Shown here: positions 53,310 to 64,000 of the stretch, piece after piece
Layout: every line of letters begins with the position of its first letter
Position numbering within the stretch: the stretch's first letter is position 1
Source: Halictus rubicundus
Lineage: Eukaryota; Arthropoda; Insecta; Hymenoptera; Halictidae
Direction of reading: 5' to 3'
Assembly (NCBI RefSeq): GCF_050948215.1
Contig: NW_027488882.1
Span: 124,001 to 188,000 of the forward strand
Length of the DNA: 64,000 nucleotides
The notes under the pieces: generated by a model
Databases searched by the model: none
The model's input: the letters and a program-made list of their open reading frames with translations, nothing else
What the model was told of the DNA's origin: nothing
Program-made: the position numbers and the translations under genes

Positions 53310-56303
53310 ATCCTATCCTATCCTCTATCCTATCCTATCCTCTATCCTATCCTATCCTCTATCCTATCCTTTCGTATCCTCTATCGTATCCTATCCTCTA
53401 TCCTATCCTATCGTATCCTCTATCGTATCCTATCCTCTATCCTATCCTATCCTATCATCTATCCTATCCTATCCTCTATCCTATCCTATCCTATCCTCTA
53501 TCTTATCCTATCCTCTATCCTATCCTATCATCTATCATATCCTATCCTCTATCCAATCCTATCCTCTATCCTATCCTATCCTCTATCCTCTCCTATCCTC
53601 AATCCTATCCTATCCTCTATACTATCCTATCTTCTATCCTATCCTATCCTCTATCCTATCCTATCCTCTATCATATCCTATCCTCTATCCTATCCTATCC
53701 TCTATCCTATCTTATCCTCTATCTTATCCTATCCTCTATCCTATCCTATCATCTATCCTATCCTATCCTCTATCCTATCCTATCCTCTATCATATCCTAT
53801 CCTCTATCTTATCCTATCCTATCCTATCCTATCCTCTATCCTATCCTATCCTTTATTCTATCCAATCCCCTATCCTATCCTCTATCCTATCTTATCCTCT
53901 ATCCTATCCTATCGTATCCTCTATCGTATCCTATCCTCTATCCTATCCTATCCTCTATCCTATCCAATCCCCTATCCTATCCTCTATCCGATACTATCCT
54001 CTATCTTATCCTATCCTCTATCCTATCCTATCATCTATCCTATCCTATCCTCTATCCTATCCTATCCTCTATCATATCCTATCCTCTATCCTATCCTATA
54101 CTCTATCCTATCTTATCCTCTATCTTATCCTATCCTCTATCCTATCCTCTATCCTATCCTATCCTTTATTCTATCCAATCCCCTATCCTATCCTCTATCC
54201 GATCCTATCCTCTATCCTATCCTATCCTCTATCCTATCCTATCCCCAATCCTGTCCTATCCTCTATCCCATCCTATCCTCTATCCTATCCTATCCTCTAT
54301 CCTATCCTATCCTCTATCCTATCCTATCCTCTATCCTATCCTATCCTCTATCCTATCCTATCCTCTATCCTATCCTATCCACTACAATATCGTATCCTCT
54401 ATCATATCCTTTCCTCTTTCCTATAATATCATCTATCCTATCCTATCCTCTATCTTATCCTATCCTCTATCCTATCCTATCATCTATCCTATCCTATTAT
54501 CTATCCTATCCTATCCTCTATCCTATCCTATCCTCTATCCTATCCTATCCTCTATCCTATCCTATCCTCTATCCTATCCTATCCTCTATCCTATCCTATC
54601 CACTACAATATCGTATCCTCTATCATATCCTTTCCTCTTTCCTATAATATCATCTATCCTATCCTATCATCTATCTTATCCTATCCTCTATCCTATCCTG
54701 TCATCTATCCTATACTATCCTCTATCCTATCCTATCCTCTATCCTATCCTATCCTCTATCCTATCCTATCCTCTATCCTATCCTATCCTCTACAATATCG
54801 TATCCTCTATCCTATCCTTTCCTCTTTCCTATAATATCATCTATCCTATCCTATCCTCTATCTTATCCTATCCTCTATCCTATCCTATCATCTATCCTAT
54901 CCTATTATCTATCCTATCCTATCCTCTATCCTATCCTATCCTCTATCCTATCCTATCCTCTATCCTATCCTATCCTCTATCCTATCCTATCCTCTACAAT
55001 ATCGTATCCTCTATCATATCCTTTCCTCTTTCCTATAATATCATCTATCCTATCCTATCCTCTATCCTATCCTATCCTCTATCCTATCCTATCCTCTATC
55101 CTATCCTATCCTCTATCCTATCCTATCCTCTATCCTATCCTATTCTCTATCCTATCCTATCCTCTATCCTATCCTATCCTCTACAATATCGTATCCTCTA
55201 TCATATCCTTTCCTCTTTCCTATAATATCATCTATCCTATCGTATCCTCTATCTTATCCTATCCTCTATCCTATCCCCTCCTCTATCCTATCCTATCCTC
55301 TATACTATCCTATCCTATCCTCTATCCTATCCAATCCCCTATCCTATCCTCTATCCTATCCTATGCTCTATCCTATCATATCCTCAATCATATCCTATCC
55401 TCTATCCTATCCTATGCTCTATCCTATCCTATCCTCTATACTATCCTATCCTCTATCCTATCCTATCCTCTATCCTATCCTATCCTCTATCATATCCTAT
55501 CCTCTATCCTATCCTATCCTCTATCCTATCCTATCCTCTATCGTCTCCTATCATCTATCCTATCCTATCCTCTATCATATCCTATCGTATCCCCTATCGT
55601 ATCCTATCCTCTATCCTCTCCTATCCTCTATTATATCCTATCCTCTATACTATCCTATCCTCTATCCTATTCTATCCTCTATCCTATCCTATCCTTTATT
55701 CTATCCAATCCCCTATCCTATCCTCTATCCGATCCTATCCTCTATCCTATCCTATCCTCTATCCTATCCTATACTCTATCTTATCCTATCCTCTATCGTA
55801 TCCTATGCTCTATCCTATCCTATCCTCTATCCTATCCTATCCTCTATCCTATCCTATTCTCTATCCTATCCTATCGTATCCTCTGTCCTATCCTATCCTC
55901 GATCCTATCCTATCCTCTATCCTATCCTATCCTCTATACTATCCTATACTCTATCCTATCCTATCCTATCCTCTATCCTATCCTATCCTATCCTCTATCT
56001 TATCCTATCCTCTATCCTATCCTATCATCTATCCTATCCTATCCTCTATCCTATTCTATCCTCTACCCTATCCTATCCTCTATCCTATCCTCTCCTCTAT
56101 CCTATCCTATCCTCTATCCTATCCAATCCTCTATCCTATCCTCTATCGTATCCTATCCTCTATCCTATACTATCCTATCCTCTATCCTATCCTATCCTCT
56201 ATCCTATCTGATCCTCTATCTTATCCTATCCTCTATCCTATCCTATCCTCTATCCTATCCTATCCTATCCTCTATCCTAACCTATCCTCTATCCTATCCT
56301 ATT

Positions 56304-56572
56304 CTCCCCCCTATCCTATCCTATCCTCTACCGCCTCCTATCCTGTATCCGATCCAATCCCGTAGCGTCTACCGTATCATATTCTCTATCCTATCCAATC
56401 CTCTATCCTATCCGATCCACTATCATATCCTATCCTCTATCCTATCCTATCCTCTATAATATCGTATCCTCTATCATATCCTATCCTCATTCCTATAATA
56501 TCATCTGTCCTATCCTATCCTCTATCCTATCCAATCCCCTATCCTATCCCCTATCCTATCCTCTATCGTATC
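56304..56572 (+). repeat. Landmark block, beta form, unit 3
   Basis: TAGCG lies at 56363, with a doubled CCCCTATCC word and no ATG. It carries a private CTCCCCCC in place of CTCCCTCC. Confidence 0.9.
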
Positions 56573-57370
56573 CTATCCTCTATCCTATCCTATCGTATCC
56601 TCTATCGTATCCTATCCTCTATCCTATCCTATCCTATCATCTATCCTATCCTATCCTCTATCCTATCCTATCCTATCCTCTATCTTATCCTATCCTCTAT
56701 CCTATCCTATCATCTATCATATCCTATCCTCTATCCAATCCTATCCTCTATCCTATCCTATCCTCTATCCTCTCCTATCCTCAATCCTATCCTATCCTCT
56801 ATACTATCCTATCCTCTATCCTATCCTATCCTCTATCCTATCCTATCATCTATCCTATCCTATCTTCTATCCTATCCTATCCTCTATCATATCCTATCCT
56901 CTATCCTATCCTATCCTGTATCCTACCCTATCCTCTATCCTATCCTATCCTCTATCCTATCCTATCCTCTATCCTATCCTATCCTCTACAATATCGTATC
57001 CTCTATCATATCCTTTCCTCTTTCCTATAATATCATCTATCCTATCGTATCCTCTATCTTATCCTATCCTCTATCCTATCCTATCATCTATCCTATCCTA
57101 TCCTCTATCCTATCCTATCCTCTATCCTATCCTATCCTCTATCATATCCTATCCTCTATCCTATCCTATCGTCTATCCTATCATATCCTCTATCATATCC
57201 TATCCTCTATCCTCTCCTATCCTCAATCCTATCCTATCCTCTATCCTATCCTATCCTCTATCACATCCTATCCTCTATCCTCTCCTATCCTCTATCCTAT
57301 CCTATCCTCTACCCTATCCTACCCTCTATCCTATCCTTTCGTATCCTCTATCGCATCCTATCCTCTATCA

Positions 57371-60300
57371 TATCCTATCCTCTATCCTCTCCTATCCTCT
57401 ATCCTATCCTATCCTCTATCCTATCCTACCCTCTATCCTATCCTTTCGTATCCTCTATCGCATCCTATCCTCTATCATATCCTATCCTCTATCCTATCCT
57501 ATCCTCTATCCTATCCAATCCCCTATCCTATCCTCTATCCGATACTATCCTCTATCTTATCCTATCCTCTATCCTATCCTATCATCTATCCTATCCTATC
57601 CTCTATCCTATCCTATCCTCTATCATATCCTATCCTCTATCCTATCCTATACTCTATCCTATCTTATCCTCTATCTTATCCTATCCTCTATCCTATCCTC
57701 TATCCTATCCTATCCTTTATTCTATCCAATCCCCTATCCTATCCTCTATCCGATCCTATCCTCTATCCTATCCTATCCTCTATCCTATCCTATCCCCTAT
57801 CCTGTCCTATCCTCTATCCCATCCTATCCTCTATCCTATCCTATCCTCTATCCTATCCTATCCTCTATCCTATCCTATCCTCTATCCTATCCTATCCTCT
57901 ATCCTATCCTATCCACTACAATATCGTATCCTCTATCATATCCTTTCCTCTTTCCTATAATATCATCTATCCTATCCTATCCTCTATCTTATCCTATCCT
58001 CTATCCTATCCTATCATCTATCCTATCCTATTATCTATCCTATCCTATCCTCTATCCTATCCTATCCTCTATCCTATCCTATCCTCTATCCTATCCTATC
58101 CTCTATCCTATCCTATCCACTACAATATCGTATCCTCTATCATATCCTTTCCTCTTTCCTATAATATCATCTATCCTATCCTATCATCTATCTTATCCTA
58201 TCCTCTATCCTATCCTGTCATCTATCCTATACTATCCTCTATCCTATCCTATCCTCTATCCTATCCTATCCTCTATCCTATCCTATCCTCTATCCTATCC
58301 TATCCTCTACAATATCGTATCCTCTATCCTATCCTTTCCTCTTTCCTATAATATCATCTATCCTATCCTATCCTCTATCTTATCCTATCCTCTATCCTAT
58401 CCTATCATCTATCCTATCCTATTATCTATCCTATCCTATCCTCTATCCTATCCTATCCTCTATCCTATCCTATCCTCTATCCTATCCCATCCTCTATCCT
58501 ATCCTATCCTCTACAATATCGTATCCTCTATCATATCCTTTCCTCTTTCCTATAATATCATCTATCCTATCCTATCCTCTATCCTATCCTATCCTCTATC
58601 CTATCCTATCCTCTATCCTATCCTATCCTCTATCCTATCCTATCCTCTATCCTATCCTATTCTCTATCCTATCCTATCCTCTATCCTATCCTATCCTCTA
58701 CAATATCGTATCCTCTATCATATCCTTTCCTCTTTCCTATAATATCATCTATCCTATCGTATCCTCTATCTTATCCTATCCTCTATCCTATCCCCTCCTC
58801 TATCCTATCCTATCCTCTATACTATCCTATCCTATCCTCTATCCTATCCAATCCCCTATCCTATCCTCTATCCTATCCTATGCTCTATCCTATCATATCC
58901 TCAATCATATCCTATCCTCTATCCTATCCTATGCTCTATCCTATCCTATCCTCTATACTATCCTATCCTCTATCCTATCCTATCCTCTATCCTATCCTAT
59001 CCTCTATCATATCCTATCCTCTATCCTATCCTATCCTCTATCCTATCCTATCCTCTATCGTCTCCTATCATCTATCCTATCCTATCCTCTATCATATCCT
59101 ATCGTATCCCCTATCGTATCCTATCCTCTATCCTCTCCTATCCTCTATTATATCCTATCCTCTATACTATCCTATCCTCTATCCTATTCTATCCTCTATC
59201 CTATCCTATCCTTTATTCTATCCAATCCCCTATCCTATCCTCTATCCGATCCTATCCTCTATCCTATCCTATCCTCTATCCTATCCTATACTCTATCTTA
59301 TCCTATCCTCTATCGTATCCTATGCTCTATCCTATCCTATCCTCTATCCTATCCTATCCTCTATCCTATCCTATTCTCTATCCTATCCTATCGTATCCTC
59401 TGTCCTATCCTATCCTCGATCCTATCCTATCCTCTATCCTATCCTATCCTCTATACTATCCTATACTCTATCCTATCCTATCCTATCCTCTATCCTATCC
59501 TATCCTATCCTCTATCTTATCCTATCCTCTATCCTATCCTATCATCTATCCTATCCTATCCTCTATCCTATTCTATCCTCTACCCTATCCTATCCTCTAT
59601 CCTATCCTCTCCTCTATCCTATCCTATCCTCTATCCTATCCAATCCTCTATCCTATCCTCTATCGTATCCTATCCTCTATCCTATACTATCCTATCCTCT
59701 ATCCTATCCTATCCTCTATCCTATCTGATCCTCTATCTTATCCTATCCTCTATCCTATCCTATCCTCTATCCTATCCTATCCTATCCTCTATCCTAACCT
59801 ATCCTCTATCCTATCCTATTCTCCCTCCTATCCTATCCTATCCTCTACCGCCTCCTATCCTGTATCCGATCCAATCCCGTAGCGTCTACCGTATCATATT
59901 CTCTATCCTATCCAATCCTCTATCCTATCCGATCCACTATCATATCCTATCCTCTATCCTATCCTATCCTCTATAATATCGTATCCTCTATCATATCCTA
60001 TCCTCATTCCTATAATATCATCTGTCCTATCCTATCCTCTATCCTATCCAATCCCCTATCCTATCCCCTATCCTATCCTCTATCGTATCCTATCCTCTAT
60101 CCTATCCTATCGTATCCTCTATCGTATCCTATCCTCTATCCTATCCTATCCTATCATCTATCCTATCCTATCCTCTATCCTATCCTATCCTATCCTCTAT
60201 CTTATCCTATCCTCTATCCTATCCTATCATCTATCATATCCTATCCTCTATCCAATCCTATCCTCTATCCTATCCTATCCTCTATCCTCTCCTATCCTCA

Positions 60301-60887
60301 ATCCTATCCTATCCTCTATACTATCCTATCCTCTATCCTATCCTATCCTCTATCCTATCCTATCATCTATCCTATCCTATCTTCTATCCTATCCTATCCT
60401 CTATCATATCCTATCCTCTATCCTATCCTATCCTGTATCCTACCCTATCCTCTATCCTATCCTATCCTCTATCCTATCCTATCCTCTATCCTATCCTATC
60501 CTCTACAATATCGTATCCTCTATCATATCCTTTCCTCTTTCCTATAATATCATCTATCCTATCGTATCCTCTATCTTATCCTATCCTCTATCCTATCCTA
60601 TCATCTATCCTATCCTATCCTCTATCCTATCCTATCCTCTATCCTATCCTATCCTCTATCATATCCTATCCTCTATCCTATCCTATCGTCTATCCTATCA
60701 TATCCTCTATCATATCCTATCCTCTATCCTCTCCTATCCTCAATCCTATCCTATCCTCTATCCTATCCTATCCTCTATCACATCCTATCCTCTATCCTCT
60801 CCTATCCTCTATCCTATCCTATCCTCTACCCTATCCTACCCTCTATCCTATCCTTTCGTATCCTCTATCGCATCCTATCCTCTATCA
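57371..60887 (+). repeat. Domain C higher-order unit 4 (3,517 bp, 1,850 bp deleted)
   Basis: The unit start is present (CG of TTTCGTATCC at 57447), but about 110 bp in, the sequence jumps to CCAATCCCC then CCGATACTATCC, which in unit 3 lies about 1,850 bp further on (near 53,963). The landmark at 59880 sits 2,509 bp in, which is 4,359 minus 1,850. TTTCGTATCC replaces the TTTCGTATTC of units 1-3. The upstream ACAATATCG (57918) is 17 bp off the expected place and the next (58122) is back in register, so one monomer moved. Confidence 0.9.
59821..60089 (+). repeat. Landmark block, beta form, unit 4
   Basis: TAGCG lies at 59880, with a doubled CCCCTATCC word and no ATG. It is the only landmark block in unit 4, because the 1,850-bp deletion removed the alpha block. 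Confidence 0.9.
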
Positions 60888-63800
60888 TATCCTATCCTCT
60901 ATCCTCTCCTATCCTCTATCCTATCCTATCCTCTATCCTATCCTACCCTCTATCCTATCCTTTCGTATCCTCTATCGCATCCTATCCTCTATCCTATCCT
61001 ATCCTCTATCCTATCCTATCCTCTATACTATCCTATCCTCTATCCTATCCTATCCTCTATCCTATCCTCTATCATATCCTATCCTCTATCCTCTCCCATC
61101 CTCTATCCTATCCTATCCTCTATCCTATCCTACCCTCTATCCTATCCTATCGTATCCTCTATCGTATCCTATCCTCTATCCTATCCTATCCTCTATTATA
61201 TCCTATCCCCTATACTATCCTATCCTCTATCCTACCCTATCCTCTATCCTATCCTATCCTCTATCCTAGCCTATCCTCTATCATATCCTATCCTCTATCC
61301 TATTCTATCCTCTATCCTATCCTATCCTCTATCCTATCCTATCCTCTATCCTATCCTATTCTCTATCCTATCCTATCGTATCCTCTGTCCTATCCAATCC
61401 TTGATCCTATCCTCTCCTCTATCGTATCTTATCGTCTATCCTATCCTATCCTCTATCCTATCCTACCCTCTATCCTATCCTTTCGTATCCTCTATCGCAT
61501 CCTATCCTCTATCCTATCCTATACTCTATCTTATCCTATCCTCTATACTATCCTATCCTCTATCCTATCCTATCCTCTATCCTATCCTATCCTCTATCAT
61601 ATCCTATCCTCTATCCTCTCCTATCCTCTATCCTATCCTATCCTCTATCCTATCCTACCCTCTATCCTATCCTTTCGTATCCTCTATCGCATCCTATCCT
61701 CTATCCTATCCTATCCTCTATCCTATCCTATCCTCTATACTATCCTATCCTCTATCCTATCCTATCCTCTATACTATCCTATCGTCTATCCTATCCTATC
61801 CTATTCTCTATCCTATGCTATCGTCTATCCTATCCTATCCTCTATCCTATCCTACAGTCTATCCTATCCTATCGTATCCTATCCTCTATCCTATCCTATC
61901 CTCTATTATATCCTATCCCCTATACTATCCTATCATCTATCCTATCCTATCCTCTATCCTATCTGATCCTCTATCTTATCCTATCCTCTATCCTATCCTA
62001 TCCTCTATCCTATCCTATCCTATCCTCTATCCTAACCTATCCTCTATCCTATCCTATTCTCCCTCCTATCCTATCTTATCCTCTACCGCCTCCTATCCTG
62101 TATCCGATCCAATCCCGTAGCGTCTACCGTATCATATTCTCTATCCTATCCAATCCTCTATCCTATCCGATCCACTATCATATCCTATCCTCTATCCTAT
62201 CCTATCCTCTATAATATCGTATCCTCTATCATATCCTATCCTCATTCCTATAATATCATCTGTCCTATCCTATCCTCTATCCTATCCAATCCCCTATCCT
62301 ATCCTCTATCGTATCCTATGCTCTATCCTATCCTATCCTCTATCCTATCCTATCCTCTATCCTATCCTATCCTCTATCCTATCCTATCCTCTATCCTATC
62401 CTTTCGTATCCTCTATCGTATCCTATCCTCTATCCTATCCTATCGTATCCTCTATCGTATCCTATCCTCTATCCTATCCTATCCTATCATCTACCCTATC
62501 CTATCCTCTATCCTATCCTATCCTATCCTCTATCTTATCCTATCCTCTATCCTATCCTATCATCTATCATATCCTATCCTCTATCCAATCCTATCCTCTA
62601 TCCTATCCTATCCTCTATCCTCTCCTATCCTCAATCCTATCCTATCCTCTATACTATCCTATCTTCTATCCTATCCTATCCTCTATCCTATCCTATCCTC
62701 TATCATATCCTATCCTCTATCCTATCCTATCCTCTATCCTATCTTATCCTCTATCTTATCCTATCCTCTATCCTATCCTATCATCTATCCTATCCTATCC
62801 TCTATCCTATCCTATCCTCTATCATATCCTATCCTCTATCTTATCCTATCCTATCCTATCCTATCCTCTATCCTATCCTATCCTTTATTCTATCCAATCC
62901 CCTATCCTATCCTCTATCCTATCTTATCCTCTATCCTATCCTATCGTATCCTCTATCGTATCCTATCCTCTATCCTATCCTATCCTCTATCCTATCCAAT
63001 CCCCTATCCTATCCTCTATCCGATACTATCCTCTATCTTATCCTATCCTCTATCCTATCCTATCATCTATCGTATCCTATCCTCTATCCTATCCTATCCT
63101 CTATCATATCCTATCCTCTATCCTATCCTATACTCTATCCTATCTTATCCTCTATCTTATCCTATCCTCTATCCTATCCTCTATCCTATCCTATCCTTTA
63201 TTCTATCCAATCCCCTATCCTATCCTCTATCCGATCCTATCCTCTATCCTATCCTATCCTCTATCCTATCCTATCCCCTATCCTGTCCTATCCTCTATCC
63301 CATCCTATCCTCTATCCTATCCTATCCTCTATCCTATCCTATCCTCTATCCTATCCTATCCTCTATCCTATCCTATCCTCTATCCTATCCTATCCACTAC
63401 AATATCGTATCCTCTATCATATCCTTTCCTCTTTCCTATAATATCATCTATCCTATCCTATCCTCTATCTTATCCTATCCTCTATCCTATCCTATCATCT
63501 ATCCTATCCTATTATCTATCCTATCCTATCCTCTATCCTATCCTATCCTCTATCCTATCCTATCCTCTATCCTATCCTATCCTCTATCCTATCCTATCCA
63601 CTACAATATCGTATCCTCTATCATATCCTTTCCTCTTTCCTATAATATCATCTATCCTATCCTATCATCTATCTTATCCTATCCTCTATCCTATCCTGTC
63701 ATCTATCCTATACTATCCTCTATCCTATCCTATCCTCTATCCTATCCTATCCTCTATCCTATCCTATCCTCTATCCTATCCTATCCTCTACAATATCGTA

Positions 63801-64000
63801 TCCTCTATCCTATCCTTTCCTCTTTCCTATAATATCATCTATCCTATCCTATCCTCTATCTTATCCTATCCTCTATCCTATCCTATCATCTATCCTATCC
63901 TATTATCTATCCTATCCTATCCTCTATCCTATCCTATCCTCTATCCTATCCTATCCTCTATCCTATCCTATCCTCTATCCTATCCTATCCTCTACAATAT
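60888..64000 (+). repeat. Domain C higher-order unit 5, cut by the window end
   Basis: The start matches unit 4 (CG at 60964). Near 61,000-61,140 it has about 131 extra bp relative to unit 3, reading through a second CATATCC / CTCTCCCATCC stretch. After that, TACAG (CAG at 61855), TAGCG (62118) and ATG (62318) sit at +9,015 from unit 3. ACAATATCG blocks lie at 63399, 63603, 63790 and 63994. The array continues beyond the window. Confidence 0.88.
62059..62324 (+). repeat. Landmark block, alpha form, unit 5
   Basis: TAGCG lies at 62118 and ATG at 62318. It matches the unit 3 alpha block at +9,015. The beta block expected about 3.3 kb further on falls outside the window. Confidence 0.9.

Larger units (their letters stand above)
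52004..57370 (+). repeat. Domain C higher-order unit 3 (5,367 bp, full form)
   Basis: Near-identical to unit 2 at +5,367. Marks are CGTATTC (52080), TACAG (CAG at 52840), TAGCG (53103 and 56363) and ACAATATCG (54384, 54605, 54792, 54996, 55183, 56988). Equal length and very few differences indicate recent amplification or strong homogenisation of the whole 5.4-kb unit. Confidence 0.92.
1..64000 (+). repeat. 17-bp pyrimidine-rich satellite array filling the window
   Basis: Every part of the window reads as tandem copies of CCTAT CCTAT CCTCTAT (17 bp), with 22-bp (one extra CCTAT), 12-bp (one fewer CCTAT) and 39-bp variants. A clean run can be read from 364 to about 430. Point variants include CGTAT, CATAT, CTTAT, CCAAT, CCCAT and TACCC. 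The consensus has no G on this strand, about 41% C and no CpG. Orientation is constant, and I see no place where the GGATAG complement appears on the + strand. No unique sequence longer than a few tens of bases interrupts it, so there is no candidate gene, promoter, tRNA or rRNA. This is a eukaryotic-type satellite. I do not recognise the family, and clade and chromosomal position cannot be read from the sequence. Confidence 0.97.

Noticed and set aside
52004..57370. Unit 3 as an assembly duplication of unit 2
   Set aside because: Private differences (near 54,246, 56,306 and 56,608 against unit 2) and different neighbours suggest real copies. Read-level confirmation is not possible here.
1..64000. 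Telomeric repeat array (CCTAT resembles the arthropod CCTAA)
   Set aside because: The unit is 17 bp with CCTAT and CCTCTAT. CCTAA occurs only as scattered variants such as CTAACC and CTAAAC, and the complex higher-order structure is unlike a telomere. A subtelomeric location is still possible.
1..64000. H-DNA/triplex-forming mirror tract
   Set aside because: The pyrimidine strand is broken by an A every 5-7 bases, so there is no long pure homopyrimidine run.

Overview
The whole 64-kb window is one uninterrupted satellite-DNA array. I find no protein-coding gene, RNA gene, transposon, CRISPR array or unique sequence in it. The array is built from two short words on the + strand, A = CCTAT and B = CCTCTAT, mostly in the order A-A-B, which gives a 17-bp monomer (CCTAT CCTAT CCTCTAT). 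Less frequent monomers are A-A-A-B (22 bp), A-B (12 bp) and a 39-bp CpG-bearing unit that replaces two or more A words with CGTAT. The + strand is almost free of G (the consensus 17-mer has 7 C, 7 T, 3 A and 0 G). The orientation never flips across the window.

The scale, the nested higher-order repeats and the absence of genes point to heterochromatin of a eukaryote (centromeric, pericentromeric, subtelomeric or knob-like). Nothing in the sequence identifies the species or clade.

Layout: 1-360 is an edge of domain C-type sequence that matches 40,761 onward. Domain A (about 361-22,950) is marked by triads of the 39-bp CpG unit, TAAAC-bearing monomers and a recurrent 1-bp insertion (CCTTATCG). 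It carries several nested duplications (offsets 799, 1,145, 1,316, 2,130, 2,340 and about 3,275 bp). About 22,950-24,240 is transitional. Domain B (about 24,240-40,560) is marked by TCTTCTATCC, CCCTTCATC and CTAATTCAT variants and has 5.8-kb and 5.1-kb higher-order units that contain A-type segments. Domain C (about 40,561-64,000) is the most orderly part. It holds four full or shortened units and one unit cut by the window end (starts at 43,692, 46,637, 52,004, 57,371 and 60,888; lengths 2,945, 5,367, 5,367, 3,517 and at least 3,113 bp), preceded by the tail of another unit.

Long stop-free frames occur on the + strand only. They are a by-product of the repeat: the 17-mer contains no TAA, TAG, TGA or ATG in any frame, and 17 is not a multiple of 3, so every + frame reads the same 17-residue peptide repeat (LSYPLSYPILYPILSSI). 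The complementary strand has three TAG triplets per monomer and is closed everywhere. I treat none of these frames as genes.
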